Source: an uncultured Roseburia sp. (lineage in GTDB: Bacteria > Bacillota > Clostridia > Lachnospirales > Lachnospiraceae). Taken from it: a DNA stretch of 30,063 nucleotides. The DNA is taken from contig CANODN010000002.1 of NCBI GenBank assembly GCA_947564765.1, positions 1 through 30,063 of the forward strand. The letters run 5' to 3'. The position numbers were made by a program, and so were the translations under genes. Positions 23,863 to 30,063 of this stretch are shown piece after piece. The notes beneath the pieces were generated by a model. The model was given only the letters and a program-made list of their open reading frames with translations. It searched no databases and was not told where the DNA came from. Numbering within the stretch: position 1 is the first letter of the stretch; each line of letters begins with the position of its first letter.

Positions 23863-24291
23863 ATGATTCAGACATGTATTTTGCTGGGCACGTTAGGCGT
23901 GCACAGCTTAGAAGATATCAGAGAGAAAAAAATAACGGTGAATATTACATTATTTTCCGGAATTATAGGAATTTTGATGCATCTTCTGTTTCAGAATCAG
24001 AGCATTTATGAGATGCTTACCGGAACGCTGCCGGGAGCAGGAATTCTTCTTCTGAGCTGCGTTACAAATGGGAAGATCGGAATGGGAGATGGCATTGTGT
24101 TTATGCTGACGGGATTGTATCTGGGATTGGGCAAAAATATACTGCTGATGTGTATAGCCTTTCTTTTGGCAGGTGTCTTTGGAATATTTCTGCTCATACA
24201 AAAAGAGGGCAGAGCAAATGAAAAAATGCCTCTGGTACCTTTTTTGTTTTTGGGCTATGGTCTGATGATATTGAGCGGGGTGCGGATATGA
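23863..24291 (+). CDS. Second A24-family prepilin peptidase
   Basis: A 142-residue polytopic membrane protein with both A24 aspartates: D18 in SLEDIREKKITV and D76 in GKIGMGDGIVF. Hydrophobic helices lie around residues 28-44, 56-66, 78-112 and 125-140. It is only about 20 percent or so similar by eye to the first peptidase at 16514, so it is not a recent duplicate. It sits between two TadE-like genes, three bases after the first and overlapping the second (ATGA at 24288-24291), so it may be dedicated to those pseudopilins. It is short for the family, but the catalytic core is complete. Confidence 0.85.
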   Translation: MIQTCILLGTLGVHSLEDIREKKITVNITLFSGIIGILMHLLFQNQSIYEMLTGTLPGAGILLLSCVTNGKIGMGDGIVFMLTGLYLGLGKNILLMCIAFLLAGVFGIFLLIQKEGRANEKMPLVPFLFLGYGLMILSGVRI

Positions 24292-24497
24292 AGAAAACGG
24301 AGGCTTCTTATACGGTAGAATTGGCGCTGCTCCTGCCGGTGATCTTATATGTCCTTGTGGTTCCGGTGTATATGGGATATGAAATGTATGAGCAGACAAA
24401 GGCCGTATCTGTTTTGGCCTGGGATGAGAAGATCTGTGCAGAAGAACAGGTTTTGAAAATAAAATTTGCAAAAGAGGTTTTGGAGGAATTAAGATGA
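24288..24497 (+). CDS. Short TadE-like pseudopilin
   Basis: A 69-residue precursor with leader MKKTEA, cleavage site A6|SYTVE (Glu at +5, residue 11) and a hydrophobic helix about 12-30 (LALLLPVILYVLVVPVYMG). The short soluble tail includes one Cys (EKICAEEQ). It is a minor pilin or pseudopilin candidate, processed by one of the two peptidases in the operon. It starts inside the stop of the upstream peptidase gene and ends overlapping the next start (ATGA), so translation is coupled. The tail is much shorter than in canonical TadE (about 150-200 residues). Confidence 0.75.
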   Translation: MKKTEASYTVELALLLPVILYVLVVPVYMGYEMYEQTKAVSVLAWDEKICAEEQVLKIKFAKEVLEELR

Positions 24498-25585
24498 CGG
24501 AATACAGACGGTGTCAGGGAAAAAGCTATATGGTGATAAGCTGCGATACAGAAGGCAGGGGCTACGAATATCCTATGATAACAGAAAATAAAATTGCAGG
24601 ACTGCTGTCTTGTCAGATGAGCAATGAAAATGGAAAGCTGCAGTTCTGGTATGATATCAGCGGTAGACAGACGTTAAAGGACTGGATCGATATAAAAAAA
24701 GCCGGCAGCAGACTTTTAAGAAAGCTGATACTGGCATTGGAAAAAACCATTGAAAAAACCGGAGAATATCTCCTGCGGGAAGACGGTATTTCACTGGAAC
24801 CGGAGCAGATTTTCGTAGATACAGCGGCAGAGGAGATTGCATTTTGCTATATCCCCTGTCAAAAGACAGAAATTGCAGAAGCAATGAAACATTTTATGGA
24901 ATATTATATTTCCCATATGGAGCATAGCGACAGGGAAAATGCCGGAAAGTGTTATGATGTGTATGAAAAATGCCAGCAGGGGTATCCCGTAATGGAAGAG
25001 CTGCTGCAGATTCTCTTTGACGAGGGAGATATACCGGCACTGATACAGGAAGAGAAGGAAGAGCCGGCTGTCGAAAAGAAATTGCAAAGAAACAGCATAC
25101 TGCCGGAAGGATTCGAGGAATCATCAAATTCAAAAAGAAAGAGACGGTTTTGGCGTGAGGGCATATGGAACCGCAAAATACTGAAGTTTTCCGGAAAGAA
25201 GGTTTCTGCGGAAAAATATGCATTTGAGCCGGAGGAATATCAGGAGGAGGTTTCCAATCCGACGGTATTTCTGGGAAGTGAAACAGAAGAGATTTTAGGA
25301 GAATTGAAATACGAGGGAGACGGAAACGAGGCTAATCTGAAGATTACAGAATCTGTTTTTGTAATCGGAAGCCAGAAGGAAGAGGCGGATGGGATTATTT
25401 CTGCAGAGACGGTCAGCCGGATTCACGCAAAGGTCACAAAGGAAGGAGGCGATTATTATCTGGAGGATCTGAATTCTACCAACGGGACCTATCGCAATGG
25501 TGAAATGTTAAATTACAAAGAAAAAATAAAGCTTGAAAAAAATGACCGGATTGTTTTTGCCAAAGAAAGGTATCGTTTTGTATAA
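24494..25585 (+). CDS. DUF6382 and FHA domain protein at the end of the tad operon
   Basis: A 363-residue cytosolic protein. The N-terminal about 175 residues match the DUF6382 pattern (KSYMVISCDTEGRGYEYPMI; FWYDISGRQTLKDWI; SLEPEQIFVD). A charged linker (about 190-265) leads to a C-terminal FHA domain (about 285-363) with VFVIGSQ, TVSRIHAKVTKEG and YLEDLNSTNGTYRNG, which holds the conserved Ser-Arg-x-His and Asn-Ser-Thr-Asn-Gly phosphothreonine-binding residues. This suggests that Tad assembly is linked to Ser/Thr phosphorylation, but no kinase gene is in the window. Start ATG overlaps the preceding stop. It is the last gene of the operon. Confidence 0.85.
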   Translation: MTEYRRCQGKSYMVISCDTEGRGYEYPMITENKIAGLLSCQMSNENGKLQFWYDISGRQTLKDWIDIKKAGSRLLRKLILALEKTIEKTGEYLLREDGISLEPEQIFVDTAAEEIAFCYIPCQKTEIAEAMKHFMEYYISHMEHSDRENAGKCYDVYEKCQQGYPVMEELLQILFDEGDIPALIQEEKEEPAVEKKLQRNSILPEGFEESSNSKRKRRFWREGIWNRKILKFSGKKVSAEKYAFEPEEYQEEVSNPTVFLGSETEEILGELKYEGDGNEANLKITESVFVIGSQKEEADGIISAETVSRIHAKVTKEGGDYYLEDLNSTNGTYRNGEMLNYKEKIKLEKNDRIVFAKERYRFV

Positions 25586-25590
25586 ATGAC

Positions 25591-25618
25591 TTGAAAAAAA
25601 CGGAGTATGTCTTATAAT
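25591..25618 (+). promoter_or_regulatory. SigA-type promoter of the rhomboid gene
   Basis: TTGAAA at 25591-25596 and TATAAT at 25613-25618 with a 16-base spacer, just after the FHA gene stop; ATG at 25648 follows with GGAG at 25638-25641. Confidence 0.65.
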
Positions 25619-25647
25619 GAAAAACAAAAACGAAACAGGAGTATTTC

Positions 25648-26280
25648 ATGAGACATGAATTTCAGGAAAAAATACCGGTAATTACCGTAATTCTGGTGCT
25701 GTTAAATGCAGGGATCTGGCTTTTTATGGAGATAACCGGAGATACCCAGGATGTCTGGTTTATGCTGGAACATGGTGCGGCCTATACCCCGGCAATTATG
25801 GCAGGAGGAGAGGCGTGGCGTTTGTTTACCTCTATGTTTCTTCACTTCGGAGCAGATCATCTGGTCAATAATATGTTGATTTTAGGGCTTATGGGCCTGC
25901 GGCTGGAACATACGTTAGGGAGTGTCCGTTTTGCCCTTTTATATTTGTTTTCAGGCCTGTGCGGAAATCTTTTATCTTTGTATCAGGAGCTGGCAGCAGA
26001 AGATTTTGCCGTATCTGCAGGGGCGTCCGGAGCAGTGTTCGGAGTCATCGGAGGACTGATTGCCTGGGCAGTTTTTCACCGAGGCAGGGTAGAGGGGCTG
26101 ACGACAAGAGGATTGTTTGGAATGGCAGCCCTCAGTCTCTATTATGGGTTTTCTACGGCAGGTGTGGACAATTGGGGACACATCGGCGGTATATTAGGCG
26201 GTTTCCTGCTGGGCAGCATTTTTTCGATCATTTCAAAAGTCGTTGATTTTAAGAAAAGAAAACCATATACTATAGAGTAG
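25648..26280 (+). CDS. Rhomboid family intramembrane serine protease
   Basis: A 210-residue polytopic membrane protein that would cleave transmembrane substrates within the lipid bilayer. The catalytic dyad is S127 in GASGAVFG and H178 in NWGHIGGILGG. The second helix carries the conserved HLVNNM (71-76) and the loop has WRLFTSMFLHFG. Six hydrophobic helices are visible and no extra domain. It has its own promoter and stands after the tad operon. The substrate is not evident; pilus-associated membrane proteins nearby are only a speculative possibility. Confidence 0.92.
   Translation: MRHEFQEKIPVITVILVLLNAGIWLFMEITGDTQDVWFMLEHGAAYTPAIMAGGEAWRLFTSMFLHFGADHLVNNMLILGLMGLRLEHTLGSVRFALLYLFSGLCGNLLSLYQELAAEDFAVSAGASGAVFGVIGGLIAWAVFHRGRVEGLTTRGLFGMAALSLYYGFSTAGVDNWGHIGGILGGFLLGSIFSIISKVVDFKKRKPYTIE
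26243..26271 (+). promoter_or_regulatory. Putative SigA promoter of the SCP2 gene, inside the rhomboid gene
   Basis: TTGATT at 26243-26248 and TATACT at 26266-26271 with a 17-base spacer lie in the last codons of the rhomboid gene, about 45 bases before the SCP2-protein start. Confidence 0.5.
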
Positions 26281-26316
26281 GACAGGAACAGAGATTTCTT
26301 TAAAATGGAGGACGGA

Positions 26317-27315
26317 ATGAAAATCAATATATATTATGGTGGAAGAGGATTGTTGGATGATCCCACATTATATGTACTGGGCAAAATGGAGGATGTATTA
26401 AAGGAACTGCGGGTTACGGTAGAACGTTATAATATATTTGAGCATAAAAGTGATATTTATACACTGCCCCATACCTTTAAGGATGCAGATGGAATTATTC
26501 TGGCAACTACGGTAGAGTGGCTGGGTATTGGAGGCTATATGCAGCAGTTTTTGGATGCATGCTGGCTATACGGTGATAAGGAGCTGATCAGCTCTCTTTA
26601 CATGCAGCCAATTGTGATGTCTACAACGTATGGAGAGCGAGAGGGAGTCGTTACTCTGGAGAATGCATGGGTGATTCTGGGGGGACAGCCCTGCAGCGGT
26701 CTTTGCGGATATGTGGAGGATCTTGTAACCTTTGAGATGAATCAGGAATATACCCTGATTATTGAGAAAAAGGCAGAAGATTTGTATCGTTCCATTTCCC
26801 AGAAGATTAAAGTGCTCCCCAGCAGCAATCAGGCGATCAAGCAGACCGTGCTGCGTACCCAGTCTATGGATTTAACGCCGCAGGAAAGCGAGCAGCTATC
26901 CAAGTATGTATCGGATGATTCGTATGTGAAGAAGCAGAAAGAAGATATCGAAGAGCTGGCTTCTATGTTTAAGGACATTCTGGGGAAAAGCAGCGAAGAA
27001 GAAGAGAAGATGTATATCAAAGAATTCGAAAGCCATTTTATACCGGAAGACGGTTTTCGGGCATCTTATTTGTTTATGATAGAAGGCAGGAAACAGCCGC
27101 TGTGTCTGGATGTGAAAGAAGATGAGCTGATTTGTTCCTACGGCAATCGGGAAAATATTGATGTATATGCAAGATTAAGCCAGGATGTAATGGGCAGTAT
27201 TGTAAATGGCAGGATGACATTTCAACGGGCATTTATGACAGGAGTGATGACGGCAAAGGGCAATTTCAAAACACTCCGCATGTTAGATACGCTGTTTAAT
27301 TTTGAGACAAACTAG
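26317..27315 (+). CDS. Flavodoxin-like plus SCP2 domain protein
   Basis: A 332-residue cytosolic protein. Residues about 1-165 look like a flavodoxin/NADPH-dependent FMN reductase fold (MKINIYYGGRGLLDDPTLYVLGKMEDVLKEL; DADGIILATTVEWLGIGGYMQQFLDAC). A charged linker follows, then a sterol-carrier-protein-2-like domain at about 225-325 (ASYLFMIEGRKQPLCLDVKEDELICSYG; GSIVNGRMTFQRAFMTGVMTAKGN), which generally binds lipids. ATG at 26317 is preferred over 26305 because TGGAGG at 26306-26311 sits five bases upstream and would be inside the longer form. The substrate is unknown. The gene is convergent with the histidine kinase gene, only six bases apart. Confidence 0.78.
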   Translation: MKINIYYGGRGLLDDPTLYVLGKMEDVLKELRVTVERYNIFEHKSDIYTLPHTFKDADGIILATTVEWLGIGGYMQQFLDACWLYGDKELISSLYMQPIVMSTTYGEREGVVTLENAWVILGGQPCSGLCGYVEDLVTFEMNQEYTLIIEKKAEDLYRSISQKIKVLPSSNQAIKQTVLRTQSMDLTPQESEQLSKYVSDDSYVKKQKEDIEELASMFKDILGKSSEEEEKMYIKEFESHFIPEDGFRASYLFMIEGRKQPLCLDVKEDELICSYGNRENIDVYARLSQDVMGSIVNGRMTFQRAFMTGVMTAKGNFKTLRMLDTLFNFETN

Positions 27316-27321
27316 AAAGGT

Positions 27322-27972
27322 CTAATATTTTTCGGGACAGGGAAGATCAATAAAAAAAGTGCAGCCGTCGTTGGGGCGGGAAGCGACTGTCAAACGGCCG
27401 CCGTGCGCTTCAATCATCTGCTTGCTGATCAAAAGACCGAGTCCCGTACCATCTTTTTTGGTTGTTTCAAAGGGAGAAAAAATCCTCGGCAGATACTCCG
27501 GAGAAATACCGCCGCCATGATCGATCAGTTCCAAATGAATGCAGGAATCGGCAAGCCTGCCGTTCAGGCGGATGGTTCCGGTGCCGTTCATGGCTTCATA
27601 AGCGTTTTTTACCAGATTAAAAAGTGCACGTTTGAATCTGTCCGGATCAAGATAGATTTCCGGCATAGGAGAGGCCAGATCGATTTCACAATGAAAATGC
27701 TCTGTATGAAAAAGAGACAGAAAAGAATCCATCAGTGCCGGGAGGAAGGTCGTAAGGGATATTTTTTCTACGGAAAGATCATCACACAGACGGGCTGATG
27801 AGAGCTCGATCAGCATTTGTTTTAAAGAAGAAAGTTCCTGAAGAGAATCCTTCCAATAAGGAAATTCACTGATTTCAGGATGTGTTTTTTCCACCAGCTG
27901 CAGAGAGCTGTTAATAAATGTGATATTATTTTTGATTTCATGAAAGATTTTTTCATAATCTTCGTTTGTCAT
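27322..27972 (-). CDS. Soluble orphan histidine kinase
   Basis: A 216-residue histidine kinase without membrane segment or sensor domain. The H box is FHEIKNN (H11), very close to the N-terminus; the ATPase domain has NLVKNAYEAM (N123), DHGGGI (151-156), FSPFETTK and GTGLGL (175-180). ATG at 27972 is chosen because GGAGG lies seven bases upstream; the longer ORF to 28047 would run through the promoter. It resembles the NtrB/KinB type catalytic core, with the signal probably supplied by a partner protein or none at all. No response regulator gene is in the window. It is divergent from the HIT gene. Confidence 0.85.
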   Translation of the reverse strand: MTNEDYEKIFHEIKNNITFINSSLQLVEKTHPEISEFPYWKDSLQELSSLKQMLIELSSARLCDDLSVEKISLTTFLPALMDSFLSLFHTEHFHCEIDLASPMPEIYLDPDRFKRALFNLVKNAYEAMNGTGTIRLNGRLADSCIHLELIDHGGGISPEYLPRIFSPFETTKKDGTGLGLLISKQMIEAHGGRLTVASRPNDGCTFFIDLPCPEKY

Positions 27973-28012
27973 ACCAATTCCTCCAATCATCTGTGTGCAA
28001 GAGACCAGACTC

Positions 28013-28041
28013 AGTGTAGCATGATTAAAATGCTGTTTCAA
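28013..28041 (-). promoter_or_regulatory. SigA promoter of the histidine kinase gene
   Basis: On the minus strand TTGAAA (28041-28036) and TACACT (28018-28013) with a 17-base spacer and an extended -10 (TGC just upstream). It lies about 40 bases before the ATG at 27972 and inside the longer ORF, supporting the shorter start. Confidence 0.65.
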
Positions 28042-28083
28042 TAACAATGGTAGAACAAAATTCGACAGAAAAGGAGAACAGAC

Positions 28084-28500
28084 ATGAAAAAAGAAGATTG
28101 TATTTTTTGCAAATTGGCATCGGGAGAGATCCCTTCCAACACAATTTATGAGGACGAGCTGTTTCGGGTGATTTTAGACGCTGCACCGGCATCCAAAGGA
28201 CATGCGCTCATTCTTCCAAAGGAGCATTATGCGAATCTGTATGAGATTGATACAGAGACAGCCGGTGAGGCAATGAAGCTTGCGAAAAAGCTGGCAGAGC
28301 ATATGACGGATGTGCTGCAGTGCGATGGATTTAATCTGGTGCAGAATAATGGAGAGGTGGCAGGGCAGACGGTATTTCATTTCCACCTGCATCTGATCCC
28401 CAGATACCGGAATATGAAAAACCAGGACATTCTGACCTGGAGTCATGAGAATTTTACGGATGATGAAATGAAAGAGATATGCCAGTCACTATCCCTGTAG
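28084..28500 (+). CDS. HIT family nucleotide hydrolase/transferase
   Basis: A 138-residue cytosolic histidine-triad protein, probably hydrolysing nucleoside phosphoramidates or dinucleotides. The triad is H99-F-H101-L-H103-LIP. The N-terminal C-x-x-C (C6, C9 in CIFCK) is typical of zinc-containing Hint-like members. FNLVQNNGEVAGQTVFHFHLHLIP is classical. ATG has AAGGAG at 28071-28076, seven bases away. It is divergent from the histidine kinase gene and converges with murG across a shared terminator. Confidence 0.93.
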   Translation: MKKEDCIFCKLASGEIPSNTIYEDELFRVILDAAPASKGHALILPKEHYANLYEIDTETAGEAMKLAKKLAEHMTDVLQCDGFNLVQNNGEVAGQTVFHFHLHLIPRYRNMKNQDILTWSHENFTDDEMKEICQSLSL

Positions 28501-28501
28501 C

Positions 28502-28536
28502 AAAAAGGAGCTGCGTTTAAGACGCAAGCTCCTTTT
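28502..28536. terminator. Bidirectional terminator between the HIT gene and murG
   Basis: AAAAAGGAGCTGCGT (28502-28516) pairs with ACGCAAGCTCCTTTT (28522-28536) with one bulged A. A T-run lies at the end in each direction. The murG stop codon (28517-28519) is in the loop, so the murG tail is encoded by the right arm. Confidence 0.8.
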
Positions 28537-29584
28537 CAATTAGCTGAAAAATAGTTTGAATGGAATCGATCTGTCCGCTTTCAGCCATGGCGGCAATGTA
28601 GCGGTCCTTTTGTTCGGATACGGCAGAAAGCGCTGTCTGCAGCGTATCTGCCGCCAGATTTTCTTCTTCAATCACATAGGAAAAGCCCTGTTTTTGAAAT
28701 GAATTTGCATTTAAAATCTGATCGCCTCTGCTGGCAGAAGCAGAAAGGGGAATCAGAATATTTGGCTTGTGCAGCGCTAACAGTTCACAGATGGCGTTGG
28801 CTCCGGCACGGGAGATAACGATGTCTGCCAGTGCAAACATATCTTTCAGCTGCGTACTGATATATTCATATTGAGCATAACCGGCAGTATCTGTAAGGCC
28901 GGTATCTACATTGCCCTTGCCGCAGAGATGTATGATCTGATAGCTCTGCAAAAGAGTAGAAAGCTGTGAACGAATCGCATCGTTGATTACTTTAGAGCCG
29001 CTGCTGCCTCCGATTACAAGAAGCACCGGCTTTTCGGAATTAAAATGACAGTAGGAACGAGCGCTTTTTGCATCTCCGGATAAAAGTTCCTGACGAATGG
29101 GAGATCCGGTTAAGATGGCTTTTTCTTTGGGAAGGTATTTTAATGTTTCCGGAAAATTGCAGCAGACCTTTTTGGCAGCCGGAATGGCAAGCTTATTGGC
29201 CAGGCCCGGCGTAATATCGGATTCATGTATGATGACCGGAATTTTACAAAATTTTGCTGCCAGAACCACCGGAACGGAAACAAAGCCTCCTTTGGAAAAG
29301 ACAATGTCCGGCTTTAATCTGCGTAGCAGCCGGATGGCCTGCCCGAGGCCTTTGATGACTTTGAAGGGATCTGAGAGATTTTTAAGATCCAGATAACGAC
29401 GGAGCTTTCCGGAGGAGATGCCGTAATAAGGGATACCTGCTGCCTGGATAAGCTCTTTTTCAATACCCTGATAAGAACCGATGTAGCTGATCTGGTACGA
29501 GGCTTCTAAAAGACAGGGAAGCAGAGCAATATTTGGCGTAACATGACCGGCAGTGCCTCCGCCGGTTAAGACAATTTTTTTCAT
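28517..29584 (-). CDS. murG: UDP-GlcNAc:lipid I N-acetylglucosaminyltransferase MurG
   Basis: A 355-residue GT28 enzyme that adds GlcNAc to lipid I to give lipid II at the cytosolic membrane face, in peptidoglycan synthesis. The N-terminal loop is GGGTAGHVTPN (8-18), with HESD at 120-123. The second domain has GGSSGS (192-197), SRAGANAICELLALHKP (258-274) and GDQILNANSF (288-297). It stands alone and not in a division/cell-wall cluster, common for this Clostridia form of MurG. ATG at 29584 has only a weak ribosome site (CAGGT about ten bases upstream). Function is secure. Confidence 0.93.
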   Translation of the reverse strand: MKKIVLTGGGTAGHVTPNIALLPCLLEASYQISYIGSYQGIEKELIQAAGIPYYGISSGKLRRYLDLKNLSDPFKVIKGLGQAIRLLRRLKPDIVFSKGGFVSVPVVLAAKFCKIPVIIHESDITPGLANKLAIPAAKKVCCNFPETLKYLPKEKAILTGSPIRQELLSGDAKSARSYCHFNSEKPVLLVIGGSSGSKVINDAIRSQLSTLLQSYQIIHLCGKGNVDTGLTDTAGYAQYEYISTQLKDMFALADIVISRAGANAICELLALHKPNILIPLSASASRGDQILNANSFQKQGFSYVIEEENLAADTLQTALSAVSEQKDRYIAAMAESGQIDSIQTIFQLIEKELAS

Positions 29585-29619
29585 AATAAAGTACCTGTGT
29601 CCTTTCTTCCTGTTATTTA

Positions 29620-29650
29620 ACTATATTATACTCCTGCCCTAAAATGTCAA
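29620..29650 (-). promoter_or_regulatory. Putative murG promoter
   Basis: On the minus strand a perfect TTGACA (29650-29645) and TATAAT (29630-29625) are 14 bases apart, too short for an ideal promoter; TTGACA with TATAGT (29625-29620) gives a 19-base spacer. One of these is likely used. Confidence 0.45.
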
Positions 29651-29658
29651 GAAAAGAC

Positions 29659-29686
29659 TTGTAAAAACCAAAAGATACTTTAAAAT
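29659..29686 (+). promoter_or_regulatory. Putative promoter of the rightmost gene
   Basis: TTGTAA at 29659-29664 and TAAAAT at 29681-29686 with a 16-base spacer, divergent from the murG promoter, about 50 bases before the start at 29734. Confidence 0.4.
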
Positions 29687-29733
29687 AAGGGTGTTACAAC
29701 AACCTTAGAATTAGAAATGGAGACGCAGAACCT

Positions 29734-30063
29734 ATGCGTGGTAGATATTTTCGTTATTTATTTGAAAATCCGGATGGTGGACTGATGCATATCGGCAGTA
29801 TTTATAATAGAGAAGATCAAAGGACGACAAGTTATATCTATATGGTGGGAAGCTATTGCAGAAACGGAACGAAAAGCAGCAGAGAAAATACGGATCAGAC
29901 AGAGAAGCTGCTTCCGGAACGAATTGATATTCTGGTTATGGGCTGTTATACGGCAGAATATGTGATCCGCTTAATTGAGATTGTAAAACGTCATGAAATC
30001 GGAATGGTTATATTACCGTATCTTGCACCGATTCAAAGGCTGGTCCTGGTAGAAGAGATGAAG
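29734..30063 (+). CDS. Unknown protein, N-terminal part, possibly a degenerate metallo-beta-lactamase fold
   Basis: The first 110 residues of a gene cut by the window end. The ATG is preceded by TGGAGA at 29718-29723. The order of elements (MHIGSIYN, a beta strand with YIYMVGSYC, then RIDILVMGCYTAEYVIRLIEI and IGMVILPYLAPIQRLVL) recalls MBL-fold proteins in which a strand leads into H-x-H-x-D-H-x-x-G-L and later a x-x-x-I-L-P-Y-L-x-P-x-x-R-L segment. Here the metal motif region reads GCYTAEYV, without histidines, so a catalytic metal site would be lost. The assignment is tentative; a wholly different fold is possible. Confidence 0.4.
   Translation, partial: MRGRYFRYLFENPDGGLMHIGSIYNREDQRTTSYIYMVGSYCRNGTKSSRENTDQTEKLLPERIDILVMGCYTAEYVIRLIEIVKRHEIGMVILPYLAPIQRLVLVEEMK

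Noticed and set aside
27312..27331. Terminator between the SCP2 and histidine kinase genes (TAGA-AAGG-TCTA then ATATTTTT)
   Set aside because: The stem has only four A/T-rich pairs, too weak to call; how the two convergent genes avoid readthrough is unclear.
27973..28047. Longer histidine kinase start at 28047
   Set aside because: It lacks a ribosome site and would include the promoter at 28013-28041; the start at 27972 has GGAGG at good spacing.
1..30063. CRISPR arrays, tRNA/rRNA genes, insertion sequences, prophage or attachment sites
   Set aside because: No regular spacer repeats, cloverleaf-like sequences, transposase/integrase genes or terminal repeats were seen on reading.

Overview
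The window looks like a chromosomal segment from a motile, Tad-piliated, monoderm member of the Clostridia, most likely Lachnospiraceae. Reasons: moderate GC, purine-rich Shine-Dalgarno sites, SigA-type promoters, a flagellin with a SigD-type promoter, BofA and DUF2508 proteins, DUF6240, DUF5702 and DUF6382-FHA proteins, and a tad locus without secretin genes. Genus cannot be fixed from the sequence alone. No rRNA, tRNA, CRISPR array, insertion sequence or prophage was seen.

Left part (1-10.5 kb): the 3' piece of a DHHW/AlgX-like surface-polysaccharide modification protein; a GtrII-type membrane glucosyltransferase with its own promoter; then an apparent operon from a strong promoter at 2158-2186: aconitase-family hydratase, AI-2E-family transporter, a TPR/P-loop protein with a 5 x 45-nt tandem repeat, and glycogen branching enzyme glgB, closed by an intrinsic terminator.

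Flagellar part (10.6-15.8 kb): a 1048-residue DUF6240 protein with a repeated [ST]-x-x-N motif and a FliK-like C-terminal region; flagellin, with a SigD promoter abutting the preceding stop codon and a near-perfect CsrA-site hairpin in its leader; and a FliS-type chaperone. A divergent DUF2508 (yaaL-like) / bofA pair lies between the flagellar and pilus genes.

Tad pilus part (16.4-25.6 kb): one tightly packed operon from a promoter at 16444-16472: prepilin peptidase, TadZ-like, TadA ATPase, TadB, a TadC with a large extracytoplasmic insertion, a 56-residue Flp pilin, DUF5702 protein, a TadE-like pseudopilin with two Cys/His modules, a second prepilin peptidase, a short TadE-like pseudopilin and a DUF6382-FHA protein. 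Almost every junction overlaps or nearly overlaps. The early genes start with GTG or TTG; the pilin has ATG and a strong ribosome site. Two RNA hairpins (before flp and inside the TadE-like gene) may tune expression.

Right part (25.6-30 kb): rhomboid protease, flavodoxin/SCP2 protein, an orphan soluble histidine kinase on the minus strand, a HIT protein, convergent murG sharing a bidirectional terminator with it, and the start of a protein resembling a metallo-beta-lactamase fold without its metal motif.
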